Assembly (NCBI GenBank): GCA_007922305.1
Contig: ML677341.1
Coordinates: 69,334,911-69,398,910 of the forward strand
Source: Dermatemys mawii
Taxonomy: Eukaryota > Chordata > Testudines > Dermatemydidae
Direction of reading: 5' to 3'
Length of the DNA stretch: 64,000 bases
The notes beneath the pieces are model-generated. The model saw nothing but the letters and a program-made list of their open reading frames with translations. It did no database searches and had not been told where the DNA came from. Both the position numbers and the translations under genes were made by a program. Of the stretch, positions 1 to 10,199 are shown one piece after another (the stretch's first letter is position 1; each line of letters opens with the position of its first letter).

Positions 1-599
1 TCAGCAGGCCTAGTGGTTTAGGCCTCTGATTCCAGTCTTTCTGTTAATTAACTGGATGAGGTTTTGCCTGGATTGACCTCATTATGGTAACCCCTTGCTC
101 TGCCTTTCTTGGGAACCAGGGGTTATAGTCCAGAGTAGGTAGGGGGACCTGGGCTCTCCCACTCCACCAAGTCCCAATCCAGAGCCCTGAAAGTGAAATG
201 GTGTGCACTGGCCTACGTTCAACCACTCCACTTGCTCACCTTCCTTTGGGCCACTTCTTGCCACCCCTTCATCTCAGTTTGGAGTGCGGACATTGTAGAC
301 TTAAAGTCTTTGCTTCAAAATCCTCACGTTCTAGGGCCGGTGCCTGTGGCATTCTCTAGCCTCTACCCCTGTTCTCCCTCCCTCTTAGGGAATGACTAAG
401 AGTTGGGGACTCACAGCCAGGTCTCATCAGCAGAAGCTTCCTCTTCTCTGTGCAGAGTGGAGCTCCTCTAGTAAATGGCCTCTTTCCTTCCCCACTGCCT
501 GGGGCTGATGAAGTTCCCTTTATGCTGATTTTCTCCTCAGAAGTATGCTCAGCTGTGCCTAAGGGTGCAGGGCCCCCCTAGCCCAGTACTGCTCTAGCC
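1..599. other. No gene seen; possible old LTR fragment
   Basis: No credible coding exon is visible. The GC-rich stretch near 100-200 has a layout (a run of G, then 'cctgggc', then 'ccagagccct') that loosely resembles the solo LTR at 41411-42069, which has 'cccgggc' and 'cccagggacc' at a comparable place. This is a weak visual similarity and no boundary can be set. Confidence 0.25.
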
Positions 600-1065
600 C
601 AGTGGTCTCCAAACTGGGGTATGCGCACTCTAGGGGGTACACAAGACCATCCACGGTGGGCCACAGCAGCCCCAGCCCCAGGAGCCGGGTTGCGTGGTGG
701 CCCTGGCCCCAGGAGCTGGGTGGCACGGCTGAAACCCTGGATGGAGGAGCTGGGCGCCGTGGTGGCTCCAGGAGCTGGGCGCCACAGCAGGACCAGCCCC
801 AGCGGGGCAGTTAGGAGACAAGGAGGAGGCAGTCAGGGGACATGGGGCAGGGAGGCTTAGATAGGAGGTGGGGTTCTGGGGGGCACTCAGGGGCAGGGGT
901 CCCAGGAGGGAGCAGTCAGAGGACAAGGATGGGGGGGTCTGTGAGGGCAGTCAGGGGCAGAAAGTGGGAAGGAGTGGATGGGGGTGGGGCTTCTCCCCTG
1001 GGGGTGCATGCGCAAAAATTTTTTTCTGATAGGGATGCATGTTCAAAAAAGTTTGGAGACCCCTG
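600..1065. mobile_element. Non-autonomous hAT-like transposon, 'ctccaaac' family
   Basis: The left end begins CAGTGGTCTCCAAAC and the right end reads GTTTGGAGACCCCTG, so the termini are inverted repeats. The flanks CTCTAGCC (left) and TATCTAGCCC (right) fit a decayed 8-bp hAT target duplication with one inserted base. The interior is a GC-rich degenerate minisatellite built from units such as 'gcagtcaggggac'. No transposase is encoded. The small open frames inside are low-complexity artefacts. Orientation is arbitrary. Confidence 0.8.
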
Positions 1066-1439
1066 TATCTAGCCCATCTCCTGTCCCAGCCTTAGCATGA
1101 GATTTGTAAATCCCATCACAGCCCCCTTTTTCTCCTAATATTGTATAGTATTAAAAGGAGGGACTTCTTAATTTTTACTAAATCCCTCACTGAATTCCCT
1201 CACGTAAATTCTATGGATTCTCCTTTCATGCTTACTTAATTCCTGGTTGCACTATATTTCCTTATACTGTATGTGAATCCTCCCTACCTTTAAAGATCTT
1301 TGCTTCTTTTCTCAGGATCTTTTAAATCTGGGCTACAGCTTTTTCAAGAAAAGTCTTTCAAGTATAACCCAAAACCAGATTTTTTTTTAAATGCACTGTT
1401 TTGAGATTAGACATTCAATATATGTACCATGAGCATCTG

Positions 1440-1592
1440 AACTATTGTCTGTGTCTGATAGACTGCAAGCTCTTTGGGGGCAAGTATTGGGTTTTTCTTG
1501 TTTGTACCGCACTGAATATGCCTGACATATCATGCATATGCCCAATATCAGTAAAGAAAAAATCAATATTAGACTCATGATGGTTATTATCA
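1440..1592 (+). repeat. L2 LINE 3'-tail fragment, strongly diverged
   Basis: The stretch 'actgcaagctctttggggg', then 'gtttgtaccgcactgaatat' and a closing 'cagtaaagaaa', follows the order of the L2 3' UTR (a 'gtaagctctttggggcaggg' core, then 'tacagtgcctagcaca'). A clearer copy of the same tail lies at about 2245-2370. Only the untranslated tail is visible. Confidence 0.5.
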
Positions 1593-1789
1593 TCTACTTA
1601 GATGCCACTATAAATTTGCTACTGAACTAATATATTTAGATGGAATCCCAAACATTATAGAAATCCTTCCCCACCAATTCCAGTTTCATTATACACTGCT
1701 TAGATCTTGAGACACATTCAACATAGGGAGAATTAATTCAAAACCCTACTATATATAGTCTAGTGTTTTATTTAATGGGACAGCAGATT

Positions 1790-2372
1790 GTTGCAAAGTT
1801 ACCACTCTCAAACTAATATGTTAGTTCTGTTGTGCATCAAACATAAGCTGTTTGTCTTCACTTTTGCAGTCTATCCCCACCCTACCTATCACCTTTCATT
1901 CACTATTGAGTTGTCAACTCCTGCCTCCAATTGGCCAATGAGACAAGCCTCCATTGTCCATGTGCTAATTTTTCAAACCAGCACATTTGTGCTTTGACCC
2001 ATGCTGCCAACTGTTTTTGGAAAGAGCTCTCTATAAACATCCACAAAGCGATCGCATTATCCTCATTCAAATGCTTCCTCAAAATTCCCGTTCGGTTGAT
2101 GCATACAAAAAAGTTCACAAGTTAGGCTGCTCATGTGCTGTGACCACTGCTTATCATGCTGGATAATATTATCTCATTGATTCCTTGTACCCCTCCTCCC
2201 CCATTTATCAGTATGTATTCATCTGTTGTCTCTTTTCTTATACTTATGGTATAAGCTCTTTCGGGCAGGGATTGTCTTTCTGTTCTGCGTCAATACAGTG
2301 CCTGGTCCAATGGGTCCTGGTCTATGACTAGGTATCCAATGGGCAACAACAATACAATACTTCAGTTCGCCA
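1790..2372 (+). mobile_element. L2-type LINE, 5'-truncated 3' end
   Basis: The frame ending at 2125 translates to a tail containing 'FWKELSINIHKAIALSSFK' followed by 'CFLKIPVRLMHTKKFTS'. This matches the usual C-terminus of L2-like ORF2 proteins, where a W-x-x-LP-like segment is followed by 'SLSSFKxxLKTHLF'. The 3' UTR then gives 'ataagctctttcgggcaggg' near 2250 and 'caatacagtgcctgg' near 2291, the recognised L2 tail. Endonuclease and reverse transcriptase are absent, so this is a dead 5'-truncated copy. The span 1790-1925 is less certain than the rest. Confidence 0.7.
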
Positions 2373-3482
2373 AGTAAATGAACTTCAAGGCCTAGTTACT
2401 GGTCCACCTTATACCCATTTGTGTAAGGGTAAAGTGGTATCGTGGACTTTGTCCTAGATTCATCTCTAAAATTAAAATAATCTTGGCAGGACAATATGTG
2501 CTTTAATGTTCCTGTGGAATCTCTTCTCCATAAGTTTAATGCTAAATGTTTAGTGAGCTTATACTCAAAGTCCACCTAACTCTTTGTTTCCTATTTGTCT
2601 TTGTTTCTTCTGTTCATCAAGCAATGCTGTTACTATAAGAGGACCACATCTAGCAATACATTTGACTGAATTTCACATTGCTATGACCTGGCTGGTCTGA
2701 CTCATGTCAAGGCTCAGCTAATTTGAGCCAAAGCTGTTATCAGTCAGCTATAAAACAGCTCCATGCCCCTCTCTCCACATGTTTACAAATGCACTATAGC
2801 CTGGATTTGGCCTGGGGGCGAGAGGGAATCTCATTTTGTACTGTACATGCTCTAAAAGCTTACAGCTAAGGCCCAGGAGTGAGAAACTTGCAAGATATCT
2901 TTAGAGAAGCAGAATTACAGCAAATTCCCATGCATCATCCACTGATGTGAACATCCAAATAGGATGGAAATTTAATAATAATACTGAAATTCCACTCAAA
3001 TTATTGACCCAGACATTAAAAAACTAATGTTACACTTAATATCATAGTTGTCCTGCAGAACAACACAGCAAAAGAGTAAAACTCTCTCTTTGGCATTAGG
3101 CCATCCAGATCAAAAACTCAAATGCACACTGGCACACAACGCTAATGTCAAATGACTTTACTATTAAGTAATTCCTTAGGTTTCCACCTTCTGACTCCTT
3201 AACAGTGAAAAGAGAGAAGAAAACGATAAGTAAAGACTTCAGATGATTCCATGCTTTCATTACAAGAAAGCCTACTTTAAACCCTAAGGGTGAAATCTTG
3301 GATCCATTGAAGTCAATGGGCCAAGGATTTCATCCTCAATCTCTTTCCCTATGTGACAGAGTAGATTATTCGAACACACAGACTATGATGGTCAAAATTT
3401 TCAAAACTGATTGTGAAGTTTGGCTCTTAAACCCATATTTAGGCATTTAAGTGGACTGATTTTCAAAATTGTTTAGCATGTA
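2373..3482. other. Unique AT-rich sequence, no gene seen
   Basis: No open frame with plausible splice sites was found. A short imperfect palindrome around 3292-3345 ('gtgaaatcttggatccattg' answered by 'caatgggccaaggatttcat') resembles a dispersed palindromic repeat of sauropsid genomes. Nothing else is recognised. Confidence 0.4.
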
Positions 3483-4160
3483 TAGAATCATAGAAGTGAA
3501 GGGCTGAAAGAGATCTCTAGAGGCCTGTTAGTCAAGCCCTGTGCTGAGGCAGGACCAAGTAAACAGACTATCCCTGTAAAGGTGTTTGTCCAACTTCTTC
3601 TAAAAGACCTTCAGTGGTTGCCATTCCACAACCTCGCTTGGAAGTCTGTTACAATGCTTAACTACCCTTATAGTTAGAATGTTTTCCCCTAATATCTAAC
3701 CTAAATCTCCTTGCTGCAGATTAAGCTGATTACATCTTGGAGACAGAGAACATCTTGGACCTTCAGTGGACACAGAGAACTGGTCACCATTCTCTTTAAA
3801 ACAGCTTTTAACATATTTGAAGACTCTTATCAGGTTCCCTCTCCTTCCTGCCCCTCCATTGTCTTTTTTCTCAAGACTAAACATGCCATTTTTTTTAACC
3901 TTTCCTCATTTCTAAACCCTTTATCATTTTTATTGCTCTTCTCTGGACTTCTTCCAGTTTATCCATATTTTTCTTAAAGTAAGGACCCAGAACTGGACCC
4001 AGTACTGCAGCTGAGGCATCACCAGGGCTGAGTAGAGCAGGACAATTATCTCCTATGCCTTACATACTTCTATTAATATACCAGAGAATATTAGTCTTTT
4101 TAGCAACTGTTTCATATTGTTGACTCATATTCAATTTGTGACACACTATAACCTCTAGAT

Positions 4161-5378
4161 CAGGGGTGGGCAAACTATGGCCCGTGGACCACATGTGGCC
4201 CGCCAGCCATTTTCATCCGGCCCGCGAGCTCAGGCTGGCATGCTGCGGGTCCCCATGCTCCTGGGCCAGGCCCGCCCCGTGTGCCCTGGCCAAGGGCCAG
4301 GTCGAACTCAGGGAGCCACTGGGCCCCGTGCTCCCTGGCTGGGGGGCTGGTGGAGCGCAGGGAGCTGCGGGGAGCTGCTGGGCCTCACACGCCCTGGCTG
4401 GGGGGCCAGGTGGAGCATGGGGAGGCACGGGGTGCCACGCTCCCTGGCCGGGGGCTGGGCCAAGCCTGGTATGCTGTGGGTCCCTGTGCTCCCGGGCCAG
4501 GCCTGCCCCGCACTCCCTGGACGGGGTCTGGGTTGAGCTCAGGGAGCCACTGGGCCCTGCGCTCCCTGACTGGGCGTGTTGAGGAGCGCCTGGCTGACTA
4601 AAGTAAGCAATGGGGGAGGGAGTTAGGTGGTGGGGTCCCGGGGGGTGGTGGTTGGGGAGGGGATCTCAGGAGGGGGCAGTCAGGGAACANNNNNNNNNNN
4701 NNNNNNNNNNNNNNNNNNNNNNNNNNNNNNNNNNNNNNNNNNNNNNNNNNNNNNNNNNNNNNNNNNNNNNNNNNNNNNNNNNNNNNNNNNNNNNNNNNNN
4801 NNNNNNNNNNNNNNNNNNNNNNNNNNNNNNNNNNNNNNNNNNNNNNNNNNNNNNNNNNNNNNNNNNNNNNNNNNNNNNNNNNNNNNNNNNNNNNNNNNNN
4901 NNNNNNNNNNNNNNNNNNNNNNNNNNNNNNNNNNNNNNNNNNNNNNNNNNNNNNNNNNNNNNNNNNNNNNNNNNNNNNNNNNNNNNNNNNNNNNNNNNNN
5001 NNNNNNNNNNNNNNNNNNNNNNNNNNNNNNNNNNNNNNNNNNNNNNNNNNNNNNNNNNNNNNNNNNNNNNNNNNNNNNNNNNNNNNNNNGGGGGGGATCT
5101 AGGGAGTGGGTAGTCAGGGAACAAAGAATAGGGGCGCTTAGGGGGTGGGATCCTGGGGGGCAGTTAGAGTGGGGGGTCTCTGGAGGGGGCAATCAGGGGA
5201 CTGGGGGGTTGGATGGGTTGCGGGTTCTGAGGGGGGCAGTCAGGGGGCAAAAAATGGGTGGGAGTTGGATAAGGGGTGGGGTCAGGCTGTTTGGGGAGGC
5301 ACAGCCTTCCCTACCTGGCCCTTCGCACAATTTTTAACCCCAATGTGGCCCTCGGGCCAAAAAGTTTGCCCATCCCTG
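4161..5378. mobile_element. hAT-like transposon, 'gggcaaac' family, copy 1
   Basis: The left end is CAGGGGTGGGCAAAC and the right end is GTTTGCCCATCCCTG, giving clear terminal inverted repeats. The element is flanked by a perfect 8-bp target duplication CTCTAGAT (4153-4160 and 5379-5386), diagnostic of hAT insertion. The left part is GC-rich unique sequence. The right part is a G-rich minisatellite with units around 'gggggcagtcagggga'. No transposase is present. A 400-base assembly gap lies inside, so the true length is unknown. The long open frames across this region come from low complexity and from the N run. Confidence 0.92.
4690..5089. other. Assembly gap of 400 N
   Basis: Exactly 400 consecutive N, falling in the G-rich minisatellite of the hAT element. 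The round length suggests an estimated or placeholder gap where the tandem G-rich array failed to assemble. Confidence 0.98.
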
Positions 5379-5481
5379 CTCTAGATCCTTTTCAGCAGTA
5401 TTGCTGCCTAGCCAGTTTTCCTCCATCTTGTAGTTGTGCATTTGATTTTTTTCTTCCTGAATATAGTACTTTGCACTTAGA

Positions 5482-5654
5482 GAGACAATGGGGGTGAGGT
5501 AATATCTTTTATTGTACCAACTTCTGTTGGCAAGAGGACTCTGTGCAGCTTGAAAGCTTTTCTCTCTCACCAATGAAGTTGGTCCAATAACATATATCTC
5601 ACCCACCTTGTCTCTCTAATATCATTGGACCAACATGGCTACAACTACACTGCA
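5482..5654 (+). mobile_element. Penelope-type tail with inverted 5' segment
   Basis: The right half ends '...ggaccaacatggctacaac', resembling the 'cacggctac' ends of the Penelope-like copy at 7-10 kb. The left arm (5482-5535, with 'gagagacaatgggggtgagg') is the reverse complement of the right arm (about 5565-5620, with 'cacccaccttgtctctct'), so the insert folds into a hairpin. It lies inside the minus-strand CR1. The flanks 'tactttgcactt' and 'tactttgcattt' look like a 12-bp target duplication. There is no coding capacity. Confidence 0.6.
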
Positions 5655-6018
5655 TACTTTGCATTTGTCTTTATTGAATTTCATCGTGCTGATTTCAGAC
5701 CAATTCTCCAATTTGCTATGGTAGTTTTGAATTCTAATCCACAGTGGTAGCAGCCCCTCCCATCCGCAGATTTTATAAGCATTGTCTGCATTATCCAAGT
5801 CATTCATTAAAATATTGAATAGTATTGGACTCAGGACAGACCCCCTGCAAAACTCCATTAGATATGTCTCCCCCATTTAACAATGGACCATTGATAACTA
5901 CTCTTTGAGCATGGTGTTTCAACCTGTTTTTCACCCACTTTATAGCAATTTCATCCTCTAGAAAATATTTTCCTAGTTTGCTTACGAGAATGTCATGTGG
6001 GACTGTGTCCAAAGCACT

Positions 6019-6414
6019 TGAAGAAAATCTGGGCTTATTTAGTCTGAAGAAAAGGACAGTGAGAGGGGATTTGATAGCAGCTTTAAACTACCTGAATGAG
6101 GGTTGCAAGGAATATGTTGCTAGTCTATTTTCAGTGGTGGCAGATGACAGAAGAAGGAGCAATGGTCTCAAGTTGCAGTGAGGGAGATCTAAGTTGGATA
6201 TTAGGAAACACTATTTCACTAGGATGGTGGTGAAGCATTGGAATGGGTTACCTAGGGAGGTGATGGAATCTCCATCCTTAGAGGTTTTAAGATCAGGCTT
6301 GACAAAGCTCTGGCTGGGATGATTTAATTGGGGTTGGTCCTGCTTTGATCAGGGGGTTGAACTAGACGACCTGAGGTTGCTTCCAACCCTAATATACTAT
6401 GATTCTATGATTCT
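6019..6414 (+). mobile_element. CR1 LINE 3' end
   Basis: This contains the CR1 C-terminal ORF2 and 3' UTR hallmarks: 'ggatttgatagcagc', 'cagtggtggcagatgac', 'tggaatgggttacctaggga', 'gaactagacgacct', and the terminal 'tatgattctatgattct' microsatellite at about 6397-6414. It is a 5'-truncated copy abutting the minus-strand CR1 tail to tail. Confidence 0.9.
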
Positions 6415-7013
6415 TCTAGGATTCTGTGAAAGATATTACTTTATCCACCTTGTTCCTCTAATGGGAGAAGCAGAAAGTTATGGTAAATTTAAACAAACGA
6501 ATACAGATGAGCAGAGCAGCTCTCATTAAAGCACAAGAACTGGATGCATTATATCAAGGTGCTAAGTTTCATAATGCTGTCGGTTAAAAAGAGGAAGCAA
6601 CTGCTATAAACTACACACACTAAACTACAATTAAAGTATATCATTGCAGATATATAACTAACCACCATGAAAACAGCGTTATGCCAACATGCCTACACAT
6701 ATCTAATTAAAATACTGCTTTAATTAAGTACTTATAATTTATCTGTTTTCTGCCCTTGAGGAGGGAGGATATTAACAGCTTTGGAGGAAGACTGCTTTGC
6801 CAAAGCTGCAACCATATGGCAGCAAACAGAGAAAAGGCCAGCCCAACAAGTCGTCCTTCGTATAAAGAAAGTCTGATGTCTTTTAAGCCAAATTCTAGAA
6901 GAATTTACAAGCAGAAGCGCTGGAGGAGGGGAAGATTTCATTTTTGAGTATTGTTATCCCATCATTTAGCTTGTGCCGAACAGACGAGGGAAGGAAAGGA
7001 ATCTGGGTTAACC
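6415..7013. other. Unique AT-rich sequence upstream of Penelope element
   Basis: No gene or clear repeat was seen. Short frames at 6732-6947 overlap on both strands and show no coding character. Confidence 0.4.
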
Positions 7014-9943
7014 AGACTAACACGGCTACCTCTTTGATTCTTGACATCATGCAAGGCACTGCATTTAGCCATATGGAGTGGAAATCCATCAACCTCACGA
7101 AGAAACTTGCACAAATACAGACAGATATCATCTTTCTCTCCAAATACAAATGGATGGACATCATACCTTGCTATCTACATACTGCACAGACCACAGTGAG
7201 AGATTATGCCAGACACTATTAACGAAACTGAGGAACCACCTGATCAGCATCCTGTACAGCAGACAGGAAAACATCAAAAAAGAGCTTTCCAACTTGGAGA
7301 CCTTCATAAACAACCAACCTTCCACACAAACAGACTTTTCTAAAATAAGACAGGAGATCTATATTACACACTTCACCTCTCTACAAAGGAAAAAGAATTG
7401 CAAGCTATCTAAAATCCTACCTGCCACACGGGGCCACAACAGTGGTACCCCTAACTCACCCAGCAATATTGTCAATCTATCCAGCTACACACTCAGCCCG
7501 GCAGAAGAATCTGTCATATCTCGAGGACTCTCATTCTGCCCCACCACCCCCACAAACATGATACAGTTCTGCGGTGATCTGGAAGCCTTCTTTCACCATC
7601 TCTGACTCAAAGAATACTTTCAAGACAACATGGAACAGCACAATGATACACAGACACCCTCCCAACAGCAGCACAACAAGAACTCCACATGGACTCCTCC
7701 TGAGGGTCGAAATGACAGTCTGGACCTATACATAGAATGTTTCCGCCAACGTGCACAGGCAGAAATTGTGGAAAAACAACATCACCTGCCTCACAACCTA
7801 AGTCATGCAGAACGCAATGCTACCCACAGCCTCAGAAACAGCCCTGACATTATAATCAAAGAGGCTGATAAATGAGGTGCTATTGTCATCATGGACAGGT
7901 CAGACTACCAAAAGGAGGCTACCAGACAACTCTCCAATACCGATTTCTACAGGCCATTTCCCTCAGATCCCACTGAGGAATATACCAAGAAACTGCACCA
8001 CCTACTCAGGACACTCCCTACAGTAACACGGGAACAAATTAACATACCCTTAGAGCCCCAACCAGGGTTATTCTATCTACTACCCAAGATCTACAAACCT
8101 GGAAATCCTGGATGCCCCATCATCTCGGGCATTGGCACTCTCATTGAAGGACTGTCTGGGTATGTGGACTCTCTACTCAGACCCTACGCCACCAGCGCTC
8201 CCAGCTATCTCCGTGACACCACTGACTTCCTGAGAAAACTACAATGCATTGGTGACCTTCCAGAAAACACCATCCTATCCACCATGGATGTAGAGGTTCT
8301 CTACTCAAACACCCCACACAGAGATGGAAAACAAGCTGTCAGGAACAGTATCCCTGATGATGCCACAGCACAAGTGGTTGCTGAGCTCTGTGACTTTATA
8401 CTTACACACAATTATTTCAATTTTGGTGACAATATATACCTCCAGACCAGTGGCACTGCTATGGGCACCCTTATGGCTCCACAGTATGCCAACATCTTTA
8501 TGGCTGACCTGGAACAACGCTTCCTCAACTCTCATCCACTCACGCCCCTCCTCTACCTGCATTACATTGATGACATCTTCATCATCTGGACCCATGGGAA
8601 GGAAACTCTGGAACAATTCCACAACGATTTCAACAGCTTCCACCCCACCATCCACCTCAGCCTGGACCAGTCTACATGGGAAGTCCACTTCCTAGACATC
8701 ACGGTGCAAATTAATGACAGCCACATTAACACAACCCTATACCGAAAACCTACTGACAGTTATGCCTACCTTCATGCCTCCAGCTTCCATCCTGGACACA
8801 CCACACGATCCATTGTCTACAGCCAAGCACTGAGGTACAATCGTATTTACTCCAACCCCTCAGACGGAGACCAACACCTACAAGATCTTCACCAAGCATT
8901 CTCAAAACTACAATACCCGCATGAGGAAATAAGGAAACAGATCAACAGAGTCAGATGTGTACCCAGAAGCCTCTTGGTGCAAGACAAGCCCAAGAAAGAA
9001 AACAACAGAACACCACTGGCCATCACCTACAGTCCTCAGTTAAAACCTCTCCAACGCATCATCAGTGATTTACAACCCATTCTGGACAACGATCCTTCAC
9101 TTTCACAGGCCTTGGGAGGCAGGCCAGTTCTCGCCCACAGACAACCCGCCAACCTCAAGCATATTCTCACCAGCAACAGCACACCACGCCACAGTAACTC
9201 TAACTCAGGAACCAATCCATGCAACAAACCTCGATGCCAACTCTGCCCACCTATCTACACCAGCAACACTGTCACAGGACCCAGTCAGGTCAGCCACACC
9301 ATCACTGGTTCATTCACCTCCACATCTACCAACTTAATATATGCCATTATGTGCCAGCATTGTCCCTCTACTATGTACATCGGCCAAACTGGACAGTCCC
9401 TACGAAAAAGGATAAATGGACACAAATCAGACATCAGGAATGGCAATATATAAAAACCTGCAGGAGAACACTTCAATCTCGCTGGACACAAAATTACAGA
9501 TCTAAGGGTCACCGTCTTGCAGCAAAAAAACTTCAAGACCAGACTGCAAAGAGAAACTGCAGAGCTGCAATTCATTTGCAAATTTGATACCGTCAATCAA
9601 GGATTGAACAAAGACTACAAGTGGCTAGCTAACTGCAAGAGCAGCTTCTCTTCTCTCAGTGTTCACACCTTCAGACCAGCTGCTAGAGGAGGACCTCATC
9701 CTCCCTGGTTAGAGATAACAAGCTGGTTCAGCCTGATTGGACTAACCTTGTTATCTCCAAGCTGGCCCTTGTCTCTTATTTATCCCTGCCCCTGGATACT
9801 TCCACTGCTTGCATCCGACGAAATGGGTATTAGCCCACGAAAGCTTATGCTCTAATACTTTAGTTAGTCTTTAAGGTGCCACAGGACTCTTTGTCACTTC
9901 TGCAATTCTAGACTAACATGGCTACCTCTCTGATTCTTGACAC
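7014..9943 (+). mobile_element. Penelope-like retroelement, near full length
   Basis: A single long frame encodes a Penelope-type reverse transcriptase and a C-terminal GIY-YIG endonuclease. It is bracketed by direct repeats of about 34 bp: 'agactaacacggctacctct' begins at 7014 and 'agactaacatggctacctct' begins at 9910, both continuing with '.tgattcttgaca'. Terminal direct repeats are expected for Penelope elements. The 3' UTR (9600-9900) contains the 'cacgaaagcttatgctc' and 'ggtgccacaggactc' motifs that recur in reverse at 42957-43090 and at the right edge of the window. The copy is disabled by three stops and one frameshift. The exact outer edges are my estimate. Confidence 0.85.
7043..9855 (+). 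pseudogene. Penelope RT plus GIY-YIG endonuclease ORF, inactivated
   Basis: The protein would copy element RNA and nick target DNA in the nucleus. The main frame has in-frame stops at 7603-7605 (TGA), 7873-7875 (TGA) and 9451-9453 (TAA). The N-terminal 'MEWKSINLTKKLAQIQTD' segment from about 7074 is in another frame and joins near 7205-7222, so one frameshift is inferred. Counting from 7891: RT motif A-like 'MDVEVLYSN' at residues 132-140, 'TSGTAMGTLMAPQYANIFM' near 186-204, catalytic YIDD at 225-228 (nt 8563-8574), a Cys cluster 'CNKPRCQLC' from residue 444, GIY-like 'LIYAIM' near 482-487 and 'MYIGQTGQ' near 495-502 followed by 'LRKRINGH'. Beyond the last stop the frame continues with '...GEHFNLAGHKITDL' and ends at 9855. 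RT and endonuclease catalytic motifs look intact; the stops are single-base changes. Confidence 0.88.
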
Positions 9944-10199
9944 CTAGTACATTAGCCAGCCAAGCAGTTTAATGCTCAAGGGGATGCTATGTCTATTAAG
10001 CTGCCTCTTGTATGGGTACATGGAATGTGAGAGAGAAGATTCCGGCACCATTTCATGCCTTCTTTCAATAAATCTAGGCAGGAGCAATCACAATAACACT
10101 TATACTTATTAAACTGCAAATGAACCACTGCCTCTGGGACCTATTGTACACATGTAGGTCCTGCAAATATCCAAGTGGACCCCAAGATGATTGTGATTT

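Larger units (their letters stand above)
3483..6018 (-). mobile_element. CR1 LINE, minus orientation, interrupted twice
   Basis: The left edge carries 'agaatcatagaa', the reverse complement of the CR1 3' terminus. CR1 3' ORF2 sequence follows rightward. On the minus strand at 6012-5800 the frame reads 'DTVPHDILVSKLGKY' and then '...GVLQG', which are reverse transcriptase landmarks of CR1. A downstream frame contains 'NKDKCKVC'. The copy is split by a hAT element at 4161-5378 and by a Penelope-type tail at about 5482-5654; removing both restores collinearity. It is 5'-truncated, carries frameshifts and is dead. Confidence 0.85.

Noticed and set aside
4166..5337. Long overlapping frames on both strands of the GC-rich hAT element
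   Set aside because: They are products of tandem GC-rich repeats and of the N run being read as open; the element has hAT ends and target duplication.
8305..8695. Overlapping frames on both strands within the Penelope element
   Set aside because: They are shadows of the reverse transcriptase frame.
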